A stretch of 61,436 nucleotides of DNA from Tubiluchus corallicola (Eukaryota > Priapulida > Priapulimorpha > Priapulimorphida > Tubiluchidae), in assembly GCA_030141605.1 (NCBI GenBank), contig JAQGDQ010001119.1:1-61436 (forward strand). The letters run 5' to 3'. Position 1 is the first letter of the stretch; every line of letters starts with the position of its first letter. A model generated the notes under the pieces. It saw only the letters and a program-made list of their open reading frames with translations. It had not been told where the DNA came from and ran no database searches. Both the position numbers and the translations under genes were made by a program. Shown here in pieces: positions 44,938 through 56,400 of the stretch.

Positions 44938-45613
44938 CTTAGGATGGTCCGTGACTCGTTTTGAGTAAATCCACTTGGCGATTTCTAAGGAGATGTTGTT
45001 TGATACTTTTTCTCCTAGGGGTCCCATTCTAGAGAAAATTTAAAAAATTGTAAAAATTCAAAATTTTGAAAATCCGCAAAAAGATGATTCTGTGTCTGTT
45101 AATTCCACATCCTGACCTGACATTTCTTACAGCTTTGATCCCAATGTGGAGTGTTGGGAGTTTTCCTTAGATTTTTTATATAACCTGTTGCGACGAAGCT
45201 TTTGTGTTCTTATGTTGGGATTCATCCAAGGATCGTTTCCAGGATGAACCATTACTGTTTGATTTGGGATAGATTCACAACACAGTTTGTAAATGCATCA
45301 ATAATTAACTTGCATGTTTGGTTTATACTGAAAGTTATTAAAGCACCCAGATGACATTTAATAATTGATTAGGAAAAATATGAAGTTGATACTTCTAAAC
45401 TTTTCTCACATGCCTTTTTACTTAATACATATATAAATTTCATATGGCTCAATATAGGACAGTGTCTGCATGCATCAGCAGTCACTGTCTGTACAAACGT
45501 CCCAGTAAACCAGTTTGAAATATTTGTAATGATAAGATCTAAACATGATTTTGACTCTGGTGAAATGTGAGTGACTTCGTTTATTAATTGATGCAGACTT
45601 TAATTACGTAAAT
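44938..45613 (-). pseudogene. LINE fragment upstream of gene E
   Basis: Mirror of 15830-16505 with the same endonuclease and linker motifs. The flank near 45870 has about 17 extra bases (agattcttctttgcaat) not in the left arm. Confidence 0.78.
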
Positions 45614-46054
45614 GATACAAAATCTGATTCAACTCTTCTCTTCCCCTCCCATTTCCTCTCTTATGGCATTTTGGTCTATTCTTTTTTATTCTACTTCGTT
45701 CAACAGTTTTGCACTTTCGTTCTTTCTAATCTAATTTGCAGTTTGCACCTCGCGGTTAGAGCTTAGCGTAGTATATTTGCTCTTGTGCAGTTTCCGCATC
45801 TGCTAGCACTAGATCCGCATACAAAAGCCAAATCTTTTGATACCTAACAAACAATTGTATAGGCAATATCGTCTTTGCAATAGATTCTTCTTTGCAATAT
45901 ATTATTTGGTTAGGTGTTGAGGTAACATTAGCTAGGTGGTAATATTAACACAGCAGGCAACGCAAGAAGCCTAATTAAACACTAGACAGTTTGACAGATA
46001 AAACAAACATGTAGACTGGCACCCGGTGAATTAGCGTACAGACTATTATGATTA

Positions 46055-46111
46055 ATGCAAATATATTTACAAAGTAATCGACCATAACATATTAGCATTG
46101 CAGTATAAAAG
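46055..46111 (+). promoter_or_regulatory. Octamer and TATA box of IR gene E
   Basis: ATGCAAAT 46055-46062 and TATAAAAG 46104-46111, 112 bp before the ATG. Confidence 0.72.
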
Positions 46112-46215
46112 TGGTCAGCTGAAAACATTTTCATCATCATCCTCCCTGGATAAGCATATTATGATTGTATAACGTGAATCAGCTAAAGTTTATGACTCAA
46201 TGTTCCAAAGCAAAA

Positions 46216-47598
46216 ATGACATTTGCATCAATTCTAAAAACGTGTGCCATTGTGTTTTATTTCCTTGAATGTTTTTGCATCAAAGGAACGTTGTGTAAAA
46301 CTAAAACAAGGACTGAAAATTGTAACAGCTCATATAACCTGTTCAATTTAGATGCGCAATATGGTAAAAACTCCGGAACACAGGGTTATTCACTCCACGG
46401 AGAGATGCTTCGAGTGGGAGCATGGAGAGACGATGCTACGAAGCCATATCTAGATCAGCTGCTCACGATGCTCAGCCAAGCAGCAAACTTCACGTACAAG
46501 GTGACATACATTAAACGTTCAGGAACTCTAAAAAATGTAGTTGATACAGGAGAATTCGACTTGCTTTTGGGATTAGTCACAATGTTACCAGAAAGAGCAA
46601 AAAGTATGACGTTTCTTCACCCACTTGTTTATAATTCTCAGGTATTTATCACAAAAAGACATCAATTACAAGGTTTTAATATAATAGACCCATTCACCAC
46701 ACTCGTGTGGCTGCTTGTGGTATTATATGGCATAGTAGTGGGTACAATGCTTTACTATATTGACTACAGCAAAAACTTGCCGTACAACGAGGAAGAGATT
46801 ATAAAATGCAGCAACTACCAAAGAAAACTGGAAGAACCAGTGATAAAGAATGAAAGTAAGGCGTACTTTACTCGGTTCACACTATCGTCATACCTCCAAC
46901 AAGGTGGAACATATTTACCACAATGTTTATCTGCTAGAATGCTTATCGGATGGTGGTGGATTTTTGCTTGCATCATCACAGCCATGTACACGGGCACACT
47001 GGTTAGTAAATTATTTGTAAGCAAGCAAGTTTATCCATTCTCTACGTTGCAAGAGTTGATAGACAGCGACATAGTTCCTGTTACACTAGGTCAGTTGAGC
47101 GGCACCTTGCAAATGAAAAACAGGCCGGAATTTAGGCAACTGTGGCAGAGAATGAAAGAGGATGCTAATGTACCTGCCGACAATGAAGAAATAGCATTAG
47201 AGCTGATAGCTACTGGAAAATACACCTACTTCGGAGAAGAGACTTATGCAAAGCTCGAGTTAATAAGGGATTATGAATTACAGGGAAAATGCAGATTTTC
47301 TGTTTCCCCGTTTTTGAAATTTTATTCACCGTTAGCACTAGTTGTACCAAAGAAAAGTAACTACACGGAAGTCCTAAATTTTGCTCTTGCTACATTAAAG
47401 GAACACGGTCTTGCGGACAAACTGCTACAACAGTTACTGCAGCCTTCGGAAAAATGTTTAGACCCACCTGTTCAGCATGTAGGCACGTTATCAATTAATG
47501 TGGAGCAACTTGGCGTAGTTTTTTGGGGGTTGATATTTGGAACTGGTGTAGCATTGTTTACATTTATTAGCGAGCTTGCTTACAAGAAGTTTATGTGA
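46216..47598 (+). CDS. Ionotropic receptor-like channel, copy E
   Basis: 460 codons from the shared ATG (an upstream in-frame ATG at 46165 adds 17 residues). The product appears identical to E'. It starts MTFASILK, carries AQYGKNSGT at about 47-55, has Tyr for Cys at 201 and KLEEPV in the TM1-pore linker, and S2 reads KLELIRDYELQG and FSVSPFLKFYSP. NES sequon at 212. Downstream, the usual IR flank ends at gatct (47685) and LINE RT sequence follows, so this is the outermost member of the array. Confidence 0.92.
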   Translation: MTFASILKTCAIVFYFLECFCIKGTLCKTKTRTENCNSSYNLFNLDAQYGKNSGTQGYSLHGEMLRVGAWRDDATKPYLDQLLTMLSQAANFTYKVTYIKRSGTLKNVVDTGEFDLLLGLVTMLPERAKSMTFLHPLVYNSQVFITKRHQLQGFNIIDPFTTLVWLLVVLYGIVVGTMLYYIDYSKNLPYNEEEIIKCSNYQRKLEEPVIKNESKAYFTRFTLSSYLQQGGTYLPQCLSARMLIGWWWIFACIITAMYTGTLVSKLFVSKQVYPFSTLQELIDSDIVPVTLGQLSGTLQMKNRPEFRQLWQRMKEDANVPADNEEIALELIATGKYTYFGEETYAKLELIRDYELQGKCRFSVSPFLKFYSPLALVVPKKSNYTEVLNFALATLKEHGLADKLLQQLLQPSEKCLDPPVQHVGTLSINVEQLGVVFWGLIFGTGVALFTFISELAYKKFM

Positions 47599-47685
47599 AA
47601 ATCGACAGATATTGTACTAACCCTTCAATCTCCAATCATTTACCCTTTTCAAGGTCATCAATAACTGCTGCTTGTTGGCTGATCT

Positions 47686-48300
47686 ACCCACATTTCCTTT
47701 ACAGCAACAAAATTAAACAAATTTGCCTGTTTTGAAAATGATCAACCATGCATTAGTCTATCCGTACCTCCAATACTGTGTGTTGTCTTGGTGGCAAGCA
47801 AAAAAAATACTTATTACAACCACTAATTACAGTTCAGAATAAAATAGTTAAATACATTGACTTTCGCCAATTACAGAGACCATGCAACACCATCGTACAT
47901 ACACCTTAGTTTATTGAAAATACAAGATATTTATAATCTTGAATTATTTAAATTCATGTACAAGTATAATAACCGACAGTTGCCTGAATTATATACTAAC
48001 TACTTTACCTTAATCAAAGATGTTCACTCTCACTATACTAGGTCTTCTAATCTTGAATTATTTAAATTCATGTATAAGTATAATAACCGACAGTTGCCTG
48101 AATTATATACTAACTACTTTACCTTAATCAAAGATGTTCACTCTTACTATACTAGGTCTTCCAGTACGGGACACTATTTTCAAACACAATTTAACACAGC
48201 GTGTGGCTTAAATACCTTACAGCACAGTGGAGTTATTTTGTGGAATTGTGCTAACAATCATTTCCTCTCCTTCTTTACAAATAGCTACCAAACAATATAA
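47686..48300 (+). pseudogene. LINE reverse-transcriptase C-terminal fragment (right arm)
   Basis: Mirror of 13143-13757, downstream of IR gene E, with the same 114-bp internal duplication (47934-48161). The last frame ends at 48300. It is a remnant, not a host gene. Confidence 0.82.
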
Positions 48301-48771
48301 GATATTTTTACTTAGTAAATATTCATTGGCATAAAAACCAGAGGTTTTTTCTCTTTTTTGTGCACGTGTGTCTTTTTGCACTAATGTTTTTCTTTTACTA
48401 ATAGGTATCTTTACGACTTTTGTTACTTTATTAAGTAAAAGGTATAAATCAATTTAAATGAAATTATTCATTCATCGCAGCCTGTATCTGTATGTGTTTC
48501 CACTTTGAAAATGCTCTTAGCTTATAACCAGCAAATATCAGTGACACAAAAAATTTTGAATGTATTATTGTAACATTAATTTTGCTAATTAATCACTAAT
48601 ATTCTCATAATTTGACCCCCGTCACCATAGCCCATCTTTAATGGTTATGATGGCTACATTACTACCATCAAATATAATTTAAATTTACTACTATTAAAAT
48701 TATAGTTATTACTACAAGTATAATTGTATAATTTAATCTCTTCTCCACCACTTAAATCTGATAATATATAT

Positions 48772-48939
48772 ATTAATTTTTTTTTTTAAATAGTTATGAA
48801 TATATATATATATATATATATGTCTATATATATATCATTGTATATACAAGTAAGCAATATGGTTCATTGTAATACAAGTAAGTGATACATTGACAGATAA
48901 TCACAAAATTCATATTCATAACTATTTAAAAATTTTTTT
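48772..48939. repeat. Hairpin-forming inverted repeat with TA microsatellite (right arm)
   Basis: Mirror of 12505-12672 with the same stem sequence. The TA tract may differ by a few bases. Confidence 0.75.
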
Positions 48940-49026
48940 CACTCTTTAAGGCTCACTCAAAAGCATAATTACATATTATGTTTTCCTTTCTCAACTTTCA
49001 GGTTTATTACTCTTATACCATTGCTA

Positions 49027-49440
49027 TTATTACATCATTTAGTTCATCCTTATTTACATTAAGTTATCTACAGAAGCATGCATAACTATAATCATTTTTT
49101 CATTTAAGTAAGGTGAGTGTGTTAATGACCGTATGGTCGTACACTCACCTCGTACTACTCAAATTATTACATCATTTACTTCATCCTTATTTACATTAAG
49201 TTATCTACAGAAGCACGCATAACCGTAATGATTTTTTCATTTATGTAAGGTGAGTGTGTTAATGACAGTATGGTAGTACGCTCACCTCGCACTACTCAAA
49301 TTATTACATCATTTACTTTATCCTTATTTACATTAAGTTATCTACAGAAGCATGCATAACTATAATCATTTTTACATTTAAGTAAAGTGAGTGTGTTAAT
49401 GACCATATGGTCGTACACGCACCTCGCACTACTCAAATTA
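49027..49440. repeat. 137-bp tandem repeat with hairpin core (right arm)
   Basis: Mirror of 12004-12417. The middle unit reads ggtagtacgctcacc where the left arm has the gtgagtgtacgacc type, so the hairpin stem varies between arms. Confidence 0.91.
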
Positions 49441-50497
49441 TTTTATTTAAAGTTTATTAATGTGTTTGATATTGTATTTTTGATGTGTGAAAATAAATTC
49501 ATAGTTCATAGTCGACTGACTGATTCATTTTGTTTTTGTTTTACGTTTAAAATTCAAATAATTAAGAATACGTTTTTATTTTGCCTTGAGATTTGTGAAC
49601 TTATTGTAAAATTTTCATTGTGCTTTAAATTTAAATACAAAATAACAATTATGCACTTCCTTTAATGCTGTATCTTGCTTGTGTTTTGATTTTAAAGGTT
49701 TCTGCTTGTCACACAATGGAGTTTCATACAAAATTATATATGAAAATGCATTTGCTTACCTTGGACAAATTAAAAATGCATTTTTAACAAAAAAATTAAA
49801 AAAAATGGTTTTTGATGAAAAAAATTGAAAAAGCTTTCAGTAACTGCAGTGTTTGCACTGTAACAATGTACAGTATCACTTGTGTGAAATCAGCTAATGC
49901 AGAAAATTTCAACTGTCCAGACACAACACTCTGATAAACTTTGGCTTCAAGTCTAATCTATTTTTAAGATGAAATTCTTGTTAAAAGATGAAACGACTTT
50001 AATTTTTCCTTGGCTGATCGGTTGGTTTTTCCTGGAATAGCAGAAGAACACTGCACAGCTTGGGCTGTAGTAAGCAGATGATCGATAAATTAGTGAGTAC
50101 GATCGCGCAAGCGTACACCAGACTAAGCTACTCAATAGGCTAAGTTGGAGTGCTTGAAGAGGGCGTATTTTTCTTAATTTTATCCAATTAAATCTCTTAT
50201 AAATGTTTAAACAAATAGCCTGATTGGATAGCCAATATTCTCCTGAATAGAACATTACATAATTTGTAATCATTTAGTTATGTCTGTGCTCATACAGTAG
50301 TAGAAAAGTCATTAAGTCTTATAAGACCCATTTTGTATGACGCGGTTCTGAACGAGTTGCTACACTAATTCAGTTACAAAGTGGTAAATAAAATTACTAC
50401 GAGTTTTCATCGATCATTTTACCCATTTTGAATGGTGCGATCCTGATCACGTAAGGTATTTCAATATAAAAATTAAAAAACAGCCAACTTGTCCTAC
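49441..50497. other. Region beyond iPLA2 exon 5 in right arm, no gene recognised
   Basis: Mirror of 10947-12003. The minus strand should hold the terminal iPLA2 exons if the gene were complete, but none is recognisable. Confidence 0.6.
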
Positions 50498-53400
50498 CTG
50501 ATCGATGATGAGGGTACCGAGATTTTGTGCACCGAACGCCATGCTAGCAACGTTTCTTATGTCCCACAGCGTTGAAGGCAGAGTGATGTCAATATTGCTG
50601 ACCGTCGTCACTGGAATCCGTCCTGTCCCGAGGGACACAACACATGTCAACGGCGCGGCATCTTTTTCTCGTCCCTAAACAGAATGACAATTGCTTCAAA
50701 CAACGTATAAAACTGTTAAAAACAAATTCGGTGTTTAGGTCACAAAATTGTAACTACACTCACATCCGGACAAAAGTCGGTCCAAACTTGCCGATCGTCG
50801 GTTTTTACCAATGCTAAGCTAATACAGTAGGTGTTGTGTATTAGACTCATGGTTATGTAGAATCGATCGCCTAATTGTCTCAAAAACGTCTAGTACGGGC
50901 CGCTTCTGACATATTAGATTCACGGGAATGTAGAATCAATCGTCTAATTGTCTCAAAAACGTCTAGTATGGGCCGCTCCTGACATATTAGACTCACGGTA
51001 ATGTAGAATCAATCGCCTAATTGTCTCAAAAACATCTAGTACGGGCCGCTCCTGACATATTAGACTCACGATAATGTAGAATCAATCGCCTAATTGTCTC
51101 AAAAACGTTTAGTACGGGCCGCTCCCGACATATTAGACTCATGGTAATGTAGAATCAATCGCTTAATTGTCTCAAAAACGTCTAGTACGGGCCACTCCTA
51201 TTCAAAAGTGTATAAAAACTGTCGGCAATTGACTCAAATAACTTCGCATAAATGATTCTATATTTTTTCTGCACATGCTCAAATAAGACACTTTTGTGCG
51301 ACATAATGAGCTTTTGCTATTTTTATGTCGTCTTACTTCACTTTTGTGCACTGCACTACAATCAAGAAACAATCACGTTCGTACAGTAGCTTCTCACACG
51401 TTGCTTGGCCACACTGACGTAATGATGTAAACAAAGTGACGACCCGCCATCTAGCGGTCAGGTCACGAAACAGCAGACTGTGTCCGCAGTATGCAGAACT
51501 TTTTAACGGACCAGATTTTGTCCGATTCTTCCAATATCCGTAAAAGTGATTGTACATTTAAAAGCAGCTATTGTCTAAACATACTTAAAACTTCCAGGCT
51601 ATGCCTGAAATCGTCATTACTATGACCATAAGGTAATCTTAACCCTTTCACTACGAAAGGCGGCACAGTGCCGCCTATGTTTTCATGCAAGGGACGGAAG
51701 GCGGTAGACTGCTGCCTAAGCTCAGCACTAAGCTCAGTTACCCAGGTCTGTTTATTTCACTGCTACACATGCAGAACATTGTAGAAAATGATTGTATATT
51801 ATTGATTAGTATTGTGTCTTTTGTGAAAACTGGCTTCTAAGTACATGCTTATTTGTGGAGGTGTGTGTGTGTGTGTGTGTGCACGTGTGTGTGTGTGTGT
51901 GTGTGTGTGTCTAGCATGTGGTGTGTGGGCAGAGGCATGTGCATGTGTAGAAATAAAACTAATATTTAATATTAGTACTCAATAACGAACAACTATTTGT
52001 TTATTTGCAAGATTCTGTTTTAGTAACACACCACAAGAAGTTACTGTCAAATGTGCAAAAGTCGACGTGGCCCAGTTAAAAAGCAACTACGTAGTGAAAG
52101 GGTTAAGTTGCAAGAACAATTATGTCCACAATCATGACACATTCTATTGAAACTTTAAATGCAGTTACTTAAAATAATTACCTAAAACTTAAAAGAAAAC
52201 CGGACGATTGTTTAGACTCAATCTCATTTTAATTTACTGTCCAAAATATACGTTTTCTTGCCAATAAAAGTTAACAATTGTTCCTAATATTTGAATAATT
52301 TGCTTAGCAAGTTAATTAACGGCAAAGAACACGTCAGAAGCTAACCACAGTTTGTCCAATAGCAGGCGTCTTCCCTTGCGCATCAAGCACATTTGCATAA
52401 GTATTACGGCACTGTTTAAACGCAGGGGGAGTGACGTCGCGAAAAATGGGCTCCACATCATATGATGTCAGAAACTAACACAGCAGTTTATGATCATGGC
52501 TATCACAGTACCGTCTGCTATTTTTCGGCCACGCGAACGTGACAAAAAGGTGCCGTTGCCAATCTTAGTAGATTCACTGAAAGTAACTTCGAAAGTTTAA
52601 CAAAATGTGAGTATCCGAGGTAATTATTATTTAATCTAAGCCAGGCGTGTGCAAATTGCGGCCCGCCGAGAGAATTTGTGTGGCCCGCGAAGAGATTTGT
52701 CAACCTAATGAAAGTGTGGCCCGGGCGATTAATTGAGTGTATCCAGCTGTACTCCGTGCCACGATCCCAAAGATAGTGCGGGTAGTTTTTTCTACTAGAT
52801 CGGATGCCATTAACCCTTACAAGACAGTTGTAGCTTAATGTCGCCGTACTACACAGACTGTGTGATACACATTACTAATATGCATTGTAATGAAATTACC
52901 ACTATCTGTCCTGAAAGTAGAAATATATGGTTTGTAATATAAATTTTAATAACTTCTAAACTGTAGCGGATAGCCCTATAGGATGAATAGGCTGAAGCCT
53001 AAGGCCGGGATCAAAAGGGGCCCGGCAAAATAAAACGAAAAAGAATTTTTTTTGGTAAAAAAAATTGACAAAAGAGAAATGGCCCGCCAAAATAAAATAT
53101 AGAAAAAAGTTTTTTTTTTCAGAAGTCAGTCACTATATTTCAAATCGGGTTTACACAAATCAAGTTTACACAATTCAAGTTTACACAATTCAAGTTTACA
53201 CAATTTAAGTTTAAGTTCAAAATTTCAGTTTCCGAATTTTTCTGGGGGCACCACAAAGGGCTCGACGAGAGCTCCACAAAAACACGTCAGCTCAGCAGTG
53301 TAGCAACATTTAAAAGGCCCGTTCCAAGCTCAAGCCTAAGGCCCATAAAATCATAATCCGCCGCTGCTTCTAAAATAGTTTATTGAGTGCAATAATAATG

Positions 53401-56400
53401 ATGTACGCAGGTCGGATGCAAAAAAATCGTTATTAGGCATTTCTGTACTTGGCTCCTTGATCAAACTGCCTGTGGCCCGCAGGAATTGCGGGAAACTTCA
53501 ATGTGGCCTGGCTAGTCAGATAATTTGCACACCTCTGATCTAAGCTTTGATTTAAAAAAAGCTATTGTAGTTTTCAATATTTTAGAGCATACTTTATTCT
53601 GAACTAATGTCTACACAATCGTCCGGTTTTGCTTTATGTCTAATTACCGCGACTTTGCAGGCCGTATTGTACTGATGGACCTCGGTCAACATATCCAACG
53701 TCGGGTTATTAGCTATGATGCCTCCGTCTAACATCCTCCCGAGAGGCTTAAAGAACGTCGGAGCCGCCCCCGAAGCTCGGGCCGCCCTCCAAACCAGCTG
53801 GTCTAAATAATTCAACTCAACTCAATTCAAGTCAGCTTTATTTACTCAATAGCAGTTAAAATTCGACATAACTGATTTTACATTTCATTGCAAGTGAGAA
53901 GAAGCAGCGAAAGACCTATCGGTCACTTGATCAGCTGCCTCTCATTAAAAATACAAGTTCACTTACAGGTGCGTGACATTTTTTAGGTGTTTTTATACAA
54001 AGAAAACATTATAGAATTAAAAATAGATTTCGTATTAAATTATGTACTAAGTAGCAGAAATGCTTATTTAATCTAGTCAAATTTTTACAAATAAACATAT
54101 TGCATAATTAACGAATTGCTCGTAACAATGACGGTTCTTAGAAACACCATTATGCTCTAAACGCCCGTTTAGCGAAGTTTCGTTTTAACGACGCCGAACA
54201 TTTTCTCCTTCTTCCCACTTAACGATGCACCGTTTCCTTTAACAATGATTTTTTTACTTTTTTTATTTTATCAACAACATTTTCACCTAACTTGAAGCAT
54301 TAAAACAGTACATATTGCACAATTCTGTACTAAACATGCACTAGTAACGGAAAACAGTGCAATTAATGTACAAAAATGAAATAAAAAACCCGCAAAAGTG
54401 TCTTAGCTATACAAGACCATGTGCACTTTCGTTAAATATTTACTCATTCAGGCATTATGTAACTTTATAGCTGAACACAGGCCGTGACCACGCAGCTAAT
54501 TATCCCAAGCTGGTCACAGTGACTAACATACAGTGAGTGCAAAACTGAGACCAGTGCAACCAAGCATTAGCACCAACAGCGTCACATTTTAACGCCAAAT
54601 TTTGCGACCTCTCCCTCCCACCAACCCACACTACAAGCTAAAGGGGAAACTGACCTTTAAAATTGGGCATTGGCCGAAATTCGCCGGCCACAGTTGCCGG
54701 TTCACCGGGCACCTCATAATTCCGAAAGAGGTGCAAGTCGGCGGGATGTCGGTCGGCCACCACTCCGGTAACAAACAACCTGTGAAACAAAAAACCGAAT
54801 CGAATCAAGACTTGGTTGTAACCAGGATTGTCCCAGACTCACTGAATAAGTGCCTGTTTGTAAATCATACAGTAATACTTGCATCATGTGATTGTACATG
54901 TACTTATGTCACTTACTGTGTTTCTTATCATGTGATTGTACACGTACTTACATCACTTAATGTGTTTCTTATCACGTGATTGTACACATACTTAGATCAC
55001 TTAATGTGTTTCTTATCATGTGATTGTACCCATACTTACATCACTTACTATGTTTCTCATGTGATTGTACACGTACTTACATTACTTACTATGTTTCTTA
55101 TCATGTGACTGTACACGTACTTACATCACTTATAATGTTTCTTATCATGTGATTGTACACGTACTTACATCATTTACTATGTTTCTTACATGTGATTGTA
55201 CATGTACTTACATCACTTACTATGTTTCTTATCATGTGATTGTACACGTACTTACATCATTTACTATGTTTCTTATCATGTGATTGTACACGTATTTGCA
55301 TCGCTTATTGCATTTCTCATAATGTGATTGAACACGTACTTACATCACTTACTATGTTTCTTATCATGGGATAGTACACATACTTACATCACTTACTGTG
55401 TTTCTTATCATGTGATTGAACACGTACTTACATTACTTACTATGTTTCTCATCATGTGATTGTACATGTACTTACCGTATATACTCGCATATAAGCCGAC
55501 CCCCTAAAACTGCTTTAAAATGGCCAGTTTTTGCAAAAACCCGTATATAAGCTGACCATCAACTTGTCTCATCCATGTTGCCAATTCTGCAGGGAGGGAA
55601 GTCACCAGCCTTTCTTTGATCAATAACATACTTTTGAAATGCAAAAGTTTATGTTCATATTGTGATGGCAATTTTCGTTCTCTGTCTCAAACTTATAGAG
55701 TGTCTGTTCAGAAAACGTGTACACCAATATGTTCCTCTATAAGCCACGTGACCCTCGTCTCCCCACGCGCTGCCTACCAATTGGCTGATGACGTCGGCTT
55801 CACCACTAGCTGTAGCTTGGTTACGGCTCGCAACTGGTGACACACAGTGGTGTATTGCTAAATAAAAAGTAGGTGGACGGCTAGTCTCAAGACTTACCAT
55901 TTTACATTCACAAATTTGAAAGAAATTGACATTATTTAAAACCCTTTTTGGAAAAATGAAAACAAGTAGATTTAATATTAAACCCGTATACATTTTTAAT
56001 ATTTTTTATCTAATGAATACAAAAAGCAGACATTTATTGAAATGTGAATTTTTTCTAAAAAAAAAGTGGGTGGACGGCGATCCCCCACGATCCCCCTCCA
56101 ATACACCACTGGTGATACACAACCAAATAAAGAGTCAGATAGCGATGAAAATGTGTGGCTGGAAAATTGGCATTAGTGTCTGTCCTTGTGTTCATTTTGT
56201 TTCATGCGCATATAAGTCGACCCCCTGATTTCAGTATTGTATTTTATAGTTCTAAATTCGGCTTATACGTGAGTATATACGGTACATCACTTACTGTGTT
56301 CTTACATGAGATTGAACACGTACTTACATCACTTACTATGTTTCTTATCATGTGATTGTACACATACTTACATCACTTACTGTGTTCTTACATGTGATTG

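Noticed and set aside
46165-46215. Upstream ATG as the true start of IR gene E
   Set aside because: The 460-codon start is shared by all paralogues and followed directly by the signal peptide. The extension is only partly alignable in B and absent in A, C and D.
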